Assembly: GCA_025617745.1 (NCBI GenBank)
Contig: CM046853.1
Span: forward strand, 29,701,822-29,765,821
Reading direction: 5' to 3'
DNA: 64,000 bases
Source of the DNA: Heliocidaris erythrogramma
Lineage: Eukaryota; Echinodermata; Echinoidea; Camarodonta; Echinometridae
Shown: positions 22,817 to 33,699 of the stretch, one piece after another
Layout of the letters: each line of letters begins with the position of its first letter
Position numbering within the stretch: position 1 is the stretch's first letter
Notes under the pieces: model-generated
What the model saw: only the letters and a program-made list of their open reading frames with translations
Told to the model about the DNA's origin: nothing
Databases searched by the model: none
Made by a program: the position numbers and the translations under genes

Positions 22817-23122
22817 TTAGAAGTGTTCACATTTTTGAAATAAGAAGACGTTTAACAGCTTTTTTAAATGAATGTATAGTACGCATATTCCGGTAATGTC
22901 TGGTAATGTATTCCAAACATCTGGACCATTATGCCTAATAGACTTGTGAGCCAGCACTGAACGGGGATTAAATAAATGCATATTAGATGACTGTCTTGTT
23001 GGATAGGCATGAACATCACTGTTCTTCCGAAACATGGAAGAAAAACAAATGGGTAAAATATTGTTATTACATCGATACATTAAAAGGGAGGTTTGAAGAA
23101 AGTTTATATCATTAATTGTCAA
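22817..23122 (-). pseudogene. LINE reverse transcriptase C-terminal segment
   Basis: Open segment reading TINDINFLQTSLLMYRCNNN and MFRKNSDVHAYPTRQ, with VWNTLPDI near the end. It is the normal C-terminal part of a CR1/L2-type polyprotein, out of frame with the reverse transcriptase before it: RDHIR would continue into the frame carrying PLFIRLRTLTIND after a one-base shift near 23135. After DITGI the frame is lost again. Part of the LINE at 22330-26188. Confidence 0.8.
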
Positions 23123-23127
23123 AGTCC

Positions 23128-24858
23128 TCAGTCTAATAAATAATGGCTGCGTATATGGTCACGGAAACCAGATCCCGAGCAAATACGAACTGCTTTCTTT
23201 TGTAATAACATAATATTTTCTGTAAATTGTTTAGATGTCGCCCAAAGTACATTACAATAAGAAATATATGGCAGAACCAGTGTATTGTACAATGAAAATA
23301 GTACTCTGTTAGGAACAATAAACTTCATCTTATACAATATCCCTATGTTTCGAGAAATGGGTGTCCTTATGTATTTTAAATGGTCACTCCAAGTAAGATG
23401 CTCATTAATAAAGACACCAAGGAATTTGGTGCACGTTTTCCTTTCTAATGACGCACCATCAACATTGACATCAATATTCTGATTTTTATTGGACCTTCGT
23501 CCCCTAAAGTGAATATAATTTGTCTTCTGTACATTGAGTGATAGCCTATTGCTTCTAAACCAATGAGTCAATTTTGGCAGTTCATTATTTATTCTTTTTT
23601 CAATGACCTTTACATCACGGTGGGATAAAAATACACTAGGGTCATCGGCAAACAATATGTAATTTAAAATTATAGAGACATTACAAATATCATTGATATA
23701 TATCAAAAATAAGAGCGGGCCTAGGATTGAGCCTTGGGGAACACCACACTTTAATCCTAATATATCGGACTCGGCAGAGTTATAATATGTGTATTGCTTT
23801 CTATTCAAGAGGTAACTTGAAAACCAATCCAAACTGATGCCCCTTATTCCATAGTGTTTCAATTTATACAAAAGTACTGTATGGTCTAGCGTGTCAAAGG
23901 CTTTGCTCAGATCCATAAAAACACCAATGGTGTGCTCACCAGCTGCCAGAGCTCCAGAAACATGGTCATAAAATTTTAACAACGCAAGGTCTGTAGAGTG
24001 TGCTTTTCGAAATCCGAACTGGTTAGGGTTGAGAACTTTATTTTTATCAAGAAAGCTGGAGAGTCTATTATGAACTATCCTCTCAAGGACTTTAGAGAAA
24101 CTTACTAAAATTGATATTGGTCTATAATTTGTGACATTTGAAGTGCTATCTTTCTTATAGACAGGAATGACCTTGGCCAGTTTGAATGAGGATGGAAACA
24201 CACCACTTAATAGAGACAGATTACATATATGTACAAAGGGCGTCAAAATTGAACCAATGATTTGTTTTAAAAAGGATGAACTTATTTCATCATAACCAGC
24301 TGATCTACTGTTTTTTAAGGAAGACACTATATTAAGCACCTCGTGATAATCTGTTGGCTTAAGAAAAAGTGAACATTGTACCTGCTCTTTTAAATATTGC
24401 TTAAAGTTGACGTTGTCATTACTGATTTTCTTAGCTTGACTCGGCCCTAAATTGGTAAAATAGTCATTAAAAACATTAGCTATATCACCTGCCGCCGTTA
24501 TCTCTTTATCTTCATGAATGAGTTTCTGACAACTTTCAGCTTTTCTCCCTTTACAGAGAATATCATTTACAACCTTCCAGGTAGATGACAGGTCACCCCT
24601 CGCCAGATCAAACTTTTTGGAGTAAAATAAGCTACGTGAAGTTCTTATAATAGCTGTTAACTTATTTCTATATTTTTTATATTTCTCTTTATTATCAGGA
24701 GTTGGCTTTCTTACGCTCCTTTTATATAATGCGTTCCTCTTTTTAATGGATTTTAATATTCCACTAGTGATCCAGGGTTGTTTACCTGAGCTCTTACAAT
24801 TTGATCTGACGAGAGGAACATTTCTATTAAAATAATGGTAGAACTTACTCCAAAACAA
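23128..24858 (-). CDS. LINE reverse transcriptase (576-codon open segment)
   Basis: Copies LINE RNA into DNA at the nicked target. Blocks in order on the minus strand: SAGYDEISSSFLKQ, VIPVYKKDSTSNVTNYRPIS, LNPNQFGFRKAHSTDLALL, IGVFMDLSKAFDTLDH, CGVPQGSILGPLLFLIYIND, ILFADDPSVFLSHRD and KFLGVFINEHLTWSDHL. The catalytic FADD (residues about 403-406; DNA 23641-23652) and the first aspartate (FMDLSKAFD) are intact. The open frame begins inside the linker after the endonuclease (FWSKFYHYFNRN) and ends just past the thumb, where a frame break separates it from the C-terminal segment. Part of the LINE, not a host gene. Confidence 0.9.
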   Translation of the reverse strand: MFWSKFYHYFNRNVPLVRSNCKSSGKQPWITSGILKSIKKRNALYKRSVRKPTPDNKEKYKKYRNKLTAIIRTSRSLFYSKKFDLARGDLSSTWKVVNDILCKGRKAESCQKLIHEDKEITAAGDIANVFNDYFTNLGPSQAKKISNDNVNFKQYLKEQVQCSLFLKPTDYHEVLNIVSSLKNSRSAGYDEISSSFLKQIIGSILTPFVHICNLSLLSGVFPSSFKLAKVIPVYKKDSTSNVTNYRPISILVSFSKVLERIVHNRLSSFLDKNKVLNPNQFGFRKAHSTDLALLKFYDHVSGALAAGEHTIGVFMDLSKAFDTLDHTVLLYKLKHYGIRGISLDWFSSYLLNRKQYTYYNSAESDILGLKCGVPQGSILGPLLFLIYINDICNVSIILNYILFADDPSVFLSHRDVKVIEKRINNELPKLTHWFRSNRLSLNVQKTNYIHFRGRRSNKNQNIDVNVDGASLERKTCTKFLGVFINEHLTWSDHLKYIRTPISRNIGILYKMKFIVPNRVLFSLYNTLVLPYISYCNVLWATSKQFTENIMLLQKKAVRICSGSGFRDHIRSHYLLD

Positions 24859-24943
24859 ATCAAAAGCTACTTCAACATTATTGCAAGCAGTGACATCAGA
24901 TCATTTAAGCTAGAAATGTTATCTGCAGTATATTTACGCTTGT

Positions 24944-25741
24944 TTACATTTCTATTTTCCTACATTCATTAATTTGTAAATCATATAGTGTGCAAAATAC
25001 AGGTAGGTGATCAGATACCTCACAATAAAATAAGCCAGACTGAGAATATACTTTGGCTGTTTTTATAAATATATTGTCTAATAATGTTGATGATTGCTCA
25101 GTGATCCTGGTTGGTTTATCAATCATTACATTAAACGCATTAGACTCGAGTAAGCTCTTAAAACGGAGAGTCTTTGCATTATTTGCCAATAGGTCTATAT
25201 TGAAATCACCCATTACACATGCAGATTTATTTGAGGAATTAATAGTAAACAGAAGTGACTCCAGATCATCGAGAAAAATGTCAACATCCATATTCGGCGG
25301 CCTGTACACTACACACACTATAAAATTCTTCTCTGACGGGAGGTCGACCTCAATACATAGTAACTCTGCATTTTTACCAGGAAACGAAAGGTCACGCCTC
25401 CTTGTGAACGTCAATTTATCTGAAATGTAAAGGAGTAATCCACCGCCACGCCCATTATTTCTGTCTTGGCGTACTGATTTATAACCGTCTAGGGTAAAAA
25501 GCGGTGGTGAGTTTGCACTTAACCACGTTTCTGAGACACCGATGATGGAACATTGAAATTTCAGTGACGATATCAGAATACTCATATTGTCATAATTTTT
25601 AGCGAGACTTCTAGCATTACAATGTAAAAAACTTAGGCATTGTGACTGTTTAGCATTGCCAGCAGAGACAGAAATGAATTCATCTGGTAAATAGTACCGA
25701 CAGTCACTGTGCTGTTGTAAATCATATTCCTCTAGAACCAT
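24944..25741 (-). CDS. LINE AP-like endonuclease (265-codon open segment)
   Basis: Nicks target DNA for target-primed reverse transcription. Seen on the minus strand: CLSFLHCNARSLAKNYDNMS, IIGVSETWLSANSP, GRGGGLLLYISDKL, VCVVYRPPNMDVDIFLDDLE, VMGDFNIDLL (near 25200) and CEVSDHLPVF. These are the usual exonuclease-endonuclease-phosphatase motifs, including the SETW, GDFN and SDH catalytic positions. The frame stops at KIEM; the linker continues in other frames (KYTADNISSLND, then NNVEVAFDLFWSKF), so two shifts separate it from the reverse transcriptase. Confidence 0.88.
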   Translation of the reverse strand: MVLEEYDLQQHSDCRYYLPDEFISVSAGNAKQSQCLSFLHCNARSLAKNYDNMSILISSLKFQCSIIGVSETWLSANSPPLFTLDGYKSVRQDRNNGRGGGLLLYISDKLTFTRRRDLSFPGKNAELLCIEVDLPSEKNFIVCVVYRPPNMDVDIFLDDLESLLFTINSSNKSACVMGDFNIDLLANNAKTLRFKSLLESNAFNVMIDKPTRITEQSSTLLDNIFIKTAKVYSQSGLFYCEVSDHLPVFCTLYDLQINECRKIEM

Positions 25742-26197
25742 TTATGATAAAAAGGAAAGATATGTATAGTAAACCATCATATTCATGTAAAAGCATTGAT
25801 TGCATTACATCTTCGGGGAATAATGGAACAGAGAGGAAGGGAGATGGGGGAGAGAGAAGAAATACAGCAAACTGTGCAAAAAATGGCATAAACACCATAC
25901 AAACTAATTAATACAACAAAAAATAGTGCTGACACCATAATGTAAAACAGAAACGGAAATATTAAAACAGTGAGAAAACAAAATAATAACAGGAACTGCG
26001 CAGAAGAAATATACATTAAAAAAAGATAAACACTCCAGAGATAAAATATTTGTATTTTTAGTAGCTAACACAAATGATATGAGATAACTAGGACACTGTA
26101 CAGTAGATGGAGTAGGCAAAGATAAATGTAACATTGCCAGTAGACTACACAAAGAGGGCATTAACTTATTTCCTAGAAAGTTACAGAAAGAAGTTAT

Positions 26198-26860
26198 ACA
26201 TTTACCAGGGAACCTCACTGCCCAAATAATTATGTGGACATTCTGGCACCTCGCTGCCCGAATATAAGCGGTGATTGCCCCGAATATCGGAATTTTGAAA
26301 ATCTTCAGGGAGGGGGGAGGGGGGGGGGGGGGGGGGAGGCTGCAGCCCATTGACAAAAGCGAATGTCGTTTGCCCGAATATCAACTTTCCAGTGTTTTTG
26401 CGAGCAAGCGAGCAATTCGCCATTTAAAAAAATATATATTTTACTTTTCGTAGCCTAGTGAAAATGTACAGAATTTACATACAGAAGTTTCATAATTATC
26501 AGGGAACCTCGCTGCCTAAATATGTTTATATTCTGGCACCTCGCTGCCAGAATATGAAGTGGTGGTTGTCCGAATATAGGAACTTTGAAAATTATCTTAA
26601 GGGGGCTGCAGTCCATTGTCGAAGGGGCACGCCTTTCCAATGTTTTTGCGAGAGAGCGAGCAAAAATTTGGCCAGTTTTTCCTTCTTTTTCTTTCATCCC
26701 CTTTTCCTTTCCTTCTTTTCTTTCTGTTTTTGTTTTCCTTTTTCTTTCTCTTTTCTCCTCTTCCTGTACTCTTTCCTCTTCCCTCTATTCTTTTTCCTTC
26801 TTTTTTTTGCCGACAGACAGGTGTCGCATCTTCCGACAGTAATTTTGAGTGGGGGGTAAG
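26198..26860. mobile_element. hAT-family fragments, partly duplicated
   Basis: Two similar blocks (26208-26410 and 26500-26660) each contain CAGGGAACCTC.CTGCC, ATTCTGGCACCTCGCTGCC and TTTCCA.TGTTTTTGCGAG phrases, followed by a T/C-rich tract and TTTTGCCGACAGACAG. This is the sequence into which the LINE inserted. It includes a G run at 26317-26336. Confidence 0.65.
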
Positions 26861-27111
26861 CAAACAAGTCTTCCTCAGATACAAATATCAGAAACCAGAA
26901 TAAAATGCAAACATGATTCCATTGACATTAATGATTTGACGGTTTGACGGTGAAAATCTACATGAAACTATCTTAAAATCACAGAATATGGGGAAGAAAA
27001 TGTATTCGTGAAGATTTAACTAACAATATTCTTTCCCAGACAATTTATCATAATACGTATCTGTATCTGCATCATAGCAACAGCTACGTCCGTAATCACA
27101 TCGGGGGATAC

Positions 27112-27578
27112 TCGTTTTTCCGAAGGTTTATTTTCCGGAAGGTTCATAATTCCGAAGGTTCATTTTCCCGGAGGTTCATAATTCCGAAACACAAATTTCC
27201 CATAGCAGGGGGGTTCATAATTCCGAAAATGAAATAGGTTTCATAATTCCGAACATTTGATGCACTACTCCGAAGGTTCGTTGTTCCGAAGGTTCGTAAT
27301 TCCGAACATTTGATGCACTCCTCCGAAGGTTCGTTGTTCCGAATGAAAAAGGGTTCGTAATTCCGAAAATGAAAAATGGTTTATAATTCCGAAGGTTCGT
27401 AATTCTGAAAATGCAATAGAGCCCTACATAACTTTTCGGAATTACAAATCTTCAGAAATACGAACCCTTTTTCATATTCGGAGTTATGAACTCTATTTCA
27501 TTTTCGGAATTACGAACCGTCGGAGTAACGAACCTCGGAAAAATGAACCTTCGGAATTATGAACCTTTGGAAAAACGA
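27112..27578. repeat. modular palindromic element, TTCCGAAGGTTCATAA words
   Basis: Ends TCGTTTTTCCGAAGG and CCTTTGGAAAAACGA are inverted. From 27112 to about 27420 the word TTCCGAAGGTTCATAATTCC and its variants repeat on +; from about 27435 to 27578 the inverse (GAACCTTCGGAATTA) repeats. There is almost no sequence that is not part of the iterated word. Confidence 0.85.
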
Positions 27579-28436
27579 CATGTAACCATCACATCAAGAA
27601 CGGTAGAACGAGTGATTACTTTACCGTGTTGAATTAACTTTTTAATGAAAGTTGATCTGATATTGATCTAATGTATGAGCAATATTATGATGCGTTTTTT
27701 TTCTTAAAGCACTTCATACATGATAAAGCAAGACACTAACCAAGCAATTAATTAAGAGGTTGCCTAGGAGAGAGACAACAAGCAGAAATATGCTTACGTC
27801 TCTTACGCCGAGTAAGGCCATATTAAGTGCGATTAATTAAGGGAAATTAAATCGCTAATGCTTGTCCTCGAGAAGTTTTCGCGTTAGAGCAAAAATTAAA
27901 AAAGGGACCCCAAAAAGGAGTATGGATTAGCTACATGCGACATCGTTGGCCATATGTATGTGTGTGTGTGTGTGTGTGGGGGGGGGGGGGTTGCTTGTAG
28001 GATTGATAGCATACAATACATGCTTCAGCTTTGGTTTTAAACTGAATTATCCATGCTATTTTTTATCAGTGACCTCCGCTGTGATATTAAATATGTATGA
28101 AGGTATAGCGTGTGTCTTTTTGTTTCCTCCTGCAAACTGCAGTCGAGGGCACTCTTCGATGTATGCGACGTCCTTTGCCCAAATGTGAACTATCCAGTTT
28201 CTAAATTTTGCGAGCTAGCAAAATGTTGACATTTTATTATACTATCATAACATCAAAATAATGTAGATAGGATACCATGGGCGGCAATCCTGAGGGGGGG
28301 GGGGGGGAATTGTGAATTTTGTACAGCACCAAATGGCAAAGGCTATTCTCGGCCGTGACAAGAAATCTCCGCACATGTAGGATACTTTTTGCCGGGTTTA
28401 CGTTAATTTATTTCCTAAGGACATTCGTGAAGTGGT
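27579..28436. other. intronic, GT/poly-G run and repeat fragments
   Basis: (TG)n then poly-G at about 27957-27990; a short fragment of the hAT family near 28165-28215; CCATGGGCGGCAATCC followed by a G run at about 28277-28307. Confidence 0.5.
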
Positions 28437-28500
28437 AGGGACTCGAACCCCGAACCGTGTGATCCATAATCAGGTGACTTATCCACTAGGCCAAAATACC
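28437..28500 (-). mobile_element. tRNA-like sequence (SINE head or tRNA pseudogene)
   Basis: On the minus strand it reads TGGCCTAGTGGATAAGTC (A-box-like) and GGTTCGGGGTTCGAGTCCC (good B box) about 35 bases apart. The acceptor and anticodon arms do not close into a proper cloverleaf, so this is more likely a SINE head than a functional tRNA gene. Confidence 0.5.
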
Positions 28501-28509
28501 TGTAACTAC

Positions 28510-30985
28510 GTTGAGTCAAAGGTCACTGAGAAGTTATTAATGTGCATATTATATTTGTTTATGCAAGAACTTACATATTTCTCAATGAATTTATTTAAAA
28601 CATATTATGGACGTGTATGAGTATCATGGGAGGACCAAGACCCCTGATGCTATTTGCCTCGCCATAGTTACTGACTCTAGTTTATATGAAATGAAAACTG
28701 AAATGGAAATTATACTTCGTTTGTTGCAGAGAAATACTTTTTTATTGTATGAAATTTATTTCTACCAACGGTTAAGTTATTTAAAAAAAACAATATTACC
28801 TAGAAATGTTTCTTTCTCTTATTAGATATTGCATCTCGTTCTCTCCCCCATAAAAAGGCAACCAGCAAAACTACCTCAGGACTACTACCCCTGGATAACT
28901 ATTTCACTGGATAACTTGCAGAGCGGGTATGAAGCGGTCTTAAAACCAAGAGGTCATGGATTCAAAACCACTTCGGCCTGCTTTATCCAATGATTTTGCG
29001 TAATGCATTAATTTACATCTGAAACATTACATTCTCTCTGAAAAATAAAAGGGTGAGTAAAATTTAATGCAATATAGGGTAGAATGAACCCAAAATTTTG
29101 TAAAAAAATCACCCAATATTGGTTCCCAACTTTGATATTTAGGATGAGATATCAGTGATGCGCTCGATTGCATGTGACATCAAACACATTAGTGGAAAAA
29201 AATTAATATCACCCATTGATTTCCACAAAGGTCTTCCTTTTAAAGGTGCACGTGCCAGTCACATGCTATTGCACCAGCATGCCATAAAATAAAGCACTAC
29301 GAGTCACGAAATTCACACACCTATTCCGACAGTTCTCCCTAACTTGAGGAGGAGGAGGAATGAAAATCAAGTTATCATCAATCTTCTGCCGGTTAGCTTC
29401 AATACTCAAATGAGTTCTAACTACACGACCCTCAAGCTCAAGATTTCATAGATGTAATTGCTTGGAAAAGTGTTGGGTCACAATGTTGAAGACGGAAGGG
29501 GAAGCAGCACGTGCACTAAGCATGGTAAAGGAGTAAGAGGTGACATAACAACTGTAGTGTGTCACGAAATGTTCACGCGTCCACCGAATCTGTACTTTCT
29601 TATAATATATTCTTTCTTTTACTTTCTGATTTGGTTTGTCTAAATGGAGCAACAAGTTCAGGTCAATATATTCTAAGGGCAGTTCTCATATTGCTTTCCT
29701 CTAGCGTTCAATTCAGAGCTTTAAAAATCGGAGAATATTAGTAACGGGGCTCACATTATCATGAAACGACTCCATCATAGCCATCTTAACTATTTACTCC
29801 TTTTGCTTTGTTTGTTGGTAAAAGAGTAGTTATATATATCATTGCTGTACTTATATCTCATTACATGTACGCGTATAGTTGTATATCAATTGGCATCTTC
29901 AACCTCGAGTCTCCATAGATCACATGAATGTCCTTTTTTATCATTTACATGTACATCCGATAAACGCCCCTTTGTGACAGTCGAAGCTTGTTACAACAAG
30001 TGTGATAATAATTTTGTTTTAGCTTTTTTTTTCTTCATAAAATAGAAAAAATAAATTTCTTTGTGCTTAACGTGCATCACAGGAACCTTCAGGTCGAATA
30101 CCCCGAATAACACGAATGTGTAATTAATTACCTTGATTACCTTGATAATCTGCAGCAGTAAGAAGCTTCAAGTCTTTTCTTCTGTCTTCCATTTTGAGTC
30201 CATACAACGCCCTCATATTTTTTATGTATTATTTTGATGTAAGCTTACGGTATACTATAATCGCCTTGATACGAAATGAATAGCATGAAAGTAAAAAAAA
30301 AAGAAATAACGATTTGCATTCAAATACATTAATTTGTTGTTTTCATTAACAAAAATGTGCTTTTATTTTCTTGTGATGTCCGCCATATAAAATTTTCTAC
30401 CATAGTAAATGTAATATTGGACAGATATTAAAAATTATAAAAACATGATTGAAGGGCGTCGTAATTGTAATGTTTTTGCTCTTAATTTTGGTATGTACTG
30501 GTTGAAAAAAAATATTATATGGAAATAAAACTTTAAAACTTTGTAATCTTCTTTGAACGCTACTTTGTTCACATTTTATCTATGTGCATGTTGATAGATA
30601 TTGGCTTTGAGATGTAGATTGACCCGGCGTATAGGCAATATTTGCCTTGCGTGTGCGTATGTGTGTGTATGGGGGGGGGGGGGGGGCTGACCGTCTGTAG
30701 CCGTGGCAAAATTTCCGTTTTGAAATGCCATATCAGTTAGGCTTAAGCACTTTTAAGCACTTTCAAATATCCCAATTGCCAGCTTAAGAAAATCCGAATA
30801 TTTGCCAGAAATATTATAATGAAATTTACTCAGGCTCCGATATAAAAGAGTGAAGAAAGCCATTGTACAGAAAGTAAGAGAGATAGAACTTTATGTACAC
30901 GTAGAAAGTCAAACTGCTAGAATGGTTAGTCTTGTAAATATGTTTTTATACAAATATTGTATTCACACTTGCAATGTATGTATAA
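28510..30985. other. intronic, mostly unassigned
   Basis: AT-rich. A G run lies at about 30670-30686. A weak tRNA-like stretch near 28920-28980 (GAGGTCATGGATTCAAAACC) may be an old SINE. No supported exons. Confidence 0.4.
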
Positions 30986-30992
30986 CAATTGT

Positions 30993-31195
30993 AAATGATT
31001 ATGCTCTTTTTTTGTACACTATTACCCCGAGAGGGGGTCGATAGAGTCAATAAATCTTATCTATCTATAATATTAATTACAATGAGTGGAAGACGAAAAT
31101 GATTATGTTTCTTTTTTTTTGTACACTCGCACCCCGAGAGGGGGTCGATAGAGTCAATAAATCTTATCTATCTATCTATCTATCTTATTATAATG
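30993..31195 (+). mobile_element. duplicated retroposon 3' tail with (TCTA)n
   Basis: Two tandem copies of a ~100-bp unit: TTTTTTTGTACACT, CCCCGAGAGGGGGTCGATAG, AGTCAATAAATCTTATCTAT and a TCTA run, each followed by AATGAGTGGAAGACGAAAAT. This is the structure of a non-LTR retroposon 3' end. Confidence 0.65.
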
Positions 31196-31379
31196 AGTGG
31201 AAGACGAAAATGCATTTTTAGCACCAATCACCTCTTTCATTATCAATCATTATTCTGTACAATTTTCCTCCAACATAAATGCATTTACACATAATACAGA
31301 GCAAAATTATCAGGGTGCCCTTTGTAATGTGAATAGGTAGACAGTTTCGAGAGATATAGGTATCTCTTTCTCTCTTTAG

Positions 31380-31718
31380 GTGCCATATCTATTGACTTTG
31401 GCGACCATGTTGTTCCACAAGACTCTATTTCTAGCCTTCTCTATTAGCACCACTCCCTGGTCTTTAACACGTGTCATCTGCATATCTGATGTCTGTAATC
31501 GAATGTCCACCTATTCGTATTCTATTTTCATTCTCCACTTCTCTGAGAATGATTTCACTGGAGAGATTAAACTAGTCTGGTGACATAGCGCATCCGTCTG
31601 ATTCATCTTTTGATGTCCGCATATATTCACTACATTCGCCTTCTATCTTCATACAGACTGCTTCCAGTAAAGCCTTCGTAGCAATATAAGATCTTTACCA
31701 TAGGCCTATATGTCAAGC
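31380..31718 (-). pseudogene. RTE-like LINE reverse transcriptase, C-terminal fragment
   Basis: On the minus strand, broken frames read KDLILLRRLYWKQ, SPDLFNLSSEIILREVENEN and VGGHSITDIRYADDTC. YADD is the catalytic box; SPDLFNL.SE.ILRE and GGH.I..IRYADDT are typical of a widespread RTE-type family. It continues at 32208-32690 across an inserted element. Several stops are present. Confidence 0.8.
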
Positions 31719-31721
31719 TTA

Positions 31722-32204
31722 TGCTACAGTCACACACGGCCGGATTTCGAACCGGGTCCATAAGGAATTAAAACCGTATCAACCCGGTTTGACCCGTATT
31801 GACCCGTATCGAACCGTATAAAAATCCGCTTTAAATCCTTAACTGAATCCTTTTCGACCCCTATCGACCCGTGTCAACCCGCTTCGACTACCTTGTCATC
31901 ATCCGCTGCATGAAGGCAATGCGGTATACGGCAAGGGTCCATACGGTTTTACGCTGCGGGTCGATGCGAGTCAATGCGGTTCGAACCGGGTCAATTCGGA
32001 TATCAATACGGAATTGAAATCCGTGACAAAATTTTGAACATGACCAACAAATTTTCACCGCCGTATCGTAGCCCCCCGAATCCATCAGGAATTGACACGA
32101 GTTACGATGCGGGTCAATGCGGGTCTCTACGGCTCCAACCGGGTCGATACGGTTTTAATTCCTTATGGACCCGGTTCGAAATCCGGCCGTGTGTGACTGT
32201 AGCA
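31722..32204. mobile_element. TTA-flanked element with ~60-bp inverted repeats (PIF/Harbinger-like)
   Basis: Ends TGCTACAGTCACACACGGCC and its inverse, continuing as near-perfect arms for about 60 bp. TTA flanks both sides (31719-31721, 32205-32207). Removing the element and one TTA restores an open reverse transcriptase reading on the minus strand (AELVKLD). A 3-bp TTA duplication fits PIF/Harbinger. The interior repeats GACCCG/CGGGTC words; no transposase. Confidence 0.88.
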
Positions 32205-32207
32205 TTA

Positions 32208-32690
32208 ACCAGTTCTGCAAATAACTTCTCGTGTCTTACTTTATCGAAAGCCTTTGAATAGTCGATCGATAAAATACATATACACATCTTTCTGCATTTC
32301 GATAGCTGTCTCCGTTATATTTCTCAGCACAAATATTGCATTCATAATGCCAGCATTTTCTGCAAAGCCATATACTGTTCCCTTTCAATATCTGGCGTTA
32401 TTCTACTTCTTGCTCTTGAAAGCAGTATTCTTAAAATAACCTTGGTGATATGGGATATAAGGCCAATCTTTTTTTATAGCTCGCAGTCCACAGCTCCCAG
32501 TTTCTTCGGGAGTGCAATAAAAATGGATCTGCCCAGTTCATGTGGAAAATTCCCTTCATCATAAATTTTGTCAATGACTTCTGGTAAGTTTACATTACCA
32601 TAATGCATGTATCATCTCCGTGACTACTCCATCTGGTCCGGCTGCTTTGTTCTTTTTCATATTTAAAATTGCATTGGGTCTGTCCAAGGA
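32208..32690 (-). pseudogene. RTE-like LINE reverse transcriptase, N-terminal fragment
   Basis: On the minus strand: ILNMKKNKAAGPDGVVTEMI, VIDKIYDEGNFPHELGRS, then GFAENAGIMNAIFVLR, AIEMQKDVYMYFIDYSKAFD and KVRHEKLF. The NKAAGPDG and FIDYSKAFD blocks are reverse transcriptase motifs; FIDY holds the first catalytic aspartate. Frame breaks and stops make it non-functional. Same copy as 31380-31718. Confidence 0.82.
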
Positions 32691-32757
32691 GTGATAACTC
32701 CTTGGTGTGTCCCAACATAGAATTAGTCGAGCTGGGGAGATTTATGATGATATTTCC

Positions 32758-33015
32758 GTAAATAAATAAATAAATAAATAAATACTCTGTATTAGGAAGA
32801 GGGAACAAAGCATTACATAAGGGAAAATAAGGGAAACGCCCAAATGGTGTCAAATTCCCCATCGGCCTACACTCGCCTTCTCACTATACAACGTCCTTGG
32901 GGATATGCCAGCTATTACTGGTCCTACTAGTTCCACCCAGGAGTTCCCCAGCCCACTGATGTTGCAATTGTCGTCTTTTAGTCGCCTCTTACGACACGCA
33001 GATGATACGTGTGCC
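32758..33015. repeat. (AAAT)n run and a recurrent repeat fragment
   Basis: A TAAA run at 32759-32782, then GTCGCCTCTTACGACACGCA with flanking sequence resembling a non-LTR 3' region common in marine invertebrates (from memory, not searched). Confidence 0.4.
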
Positions 33016-33699
33016 CCACCCTCAGACAATGATATCGGTATATGACAGGCAAAAAGTAATCATTTAAAATTTGGGGAGCTAGCTTGTAAATAATTACGCT
33101 CCCGTATAGGGTAACATTGTAAGTAAATCTGGTCAATATGCAATAAAAAGCGAAAAGGAATATAAGTATCAGATTCACTAAACGTACAAGGAGAGCAAAG
33201 CTAAGAACTAAAAGCGTTTCCCTCTCTAGATCTTCTATGGACCTACTTATACCGTTCCGGTGCTCTATACATTAGACATTATCTAATTAAGTCTTACAGT
33301 AAAAGTTCATAACAATTGTATTTGCTCTTTTGCCTGTGTCTAAACATATTAACAGAAACAAAACCCTTCCTTTCAAGACATCTTTCTGATCATACCTACA
33401 CATACTCACTATGATGTGCATGCATGTATCTGGATTTTCTACTACTATAAACCCAATAGACTGAAATTAACTGCTCATAATTTTTTTTTATAAGCTTATT
33501 TTTATTTTGATGTTTTAGTGAAGTTTATGTGTATTTTTTAAAAATTCATATCTTGTCTCGTTTCTTTCCTGCCATATCTATATCTGTATATGTTTACATA
33601 ATAATATGTAATTAATTAAAGAGAATTACAACCTATTATGTTGTAACTCTCTTACTGAATGATCGATGCGCTGCATGCTAAATCTAACATCTAACATAA

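Larger units (their letters stand above)
22330..26188 (-). mobile_element. CR1/L2-like LINE, nearly full length, minus strand
   Basis: A 3.9-kb non-LTR retrotransposon: a ~450-bp 5' leader without a visible ORF1, an apurinic-type endonuclease, a reverse transcriptase and a 3' UTR ending in an (AAAT)n tail (22330-22358). AGAAGTTTAT (22320-22329) and AGAAGTTAT (26189-26197) look like its target duplication. The endonuclease, reverse transcriptase and C-terminal parts lie in different frames, with about four frame breaks. It inserted into a pre-existing hAT-type repeat. A well-preserved recent copy that is probably not active. Confidence 0.88.

Noticed and set aside
26455-26903. Phe/Ser-rich and Lys/Arg-rich open frames around 26.5-26.9 kb
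   Set aside because: Both strands of a T/C-rich tract inside hAT-type repeat fragments.
28437-28500. Functional tRNA gene
   Set aside because: Good A- and B-box-like words, but the acceptor and anticodon stems do not close; kept only as a tRNA-like SINE head.
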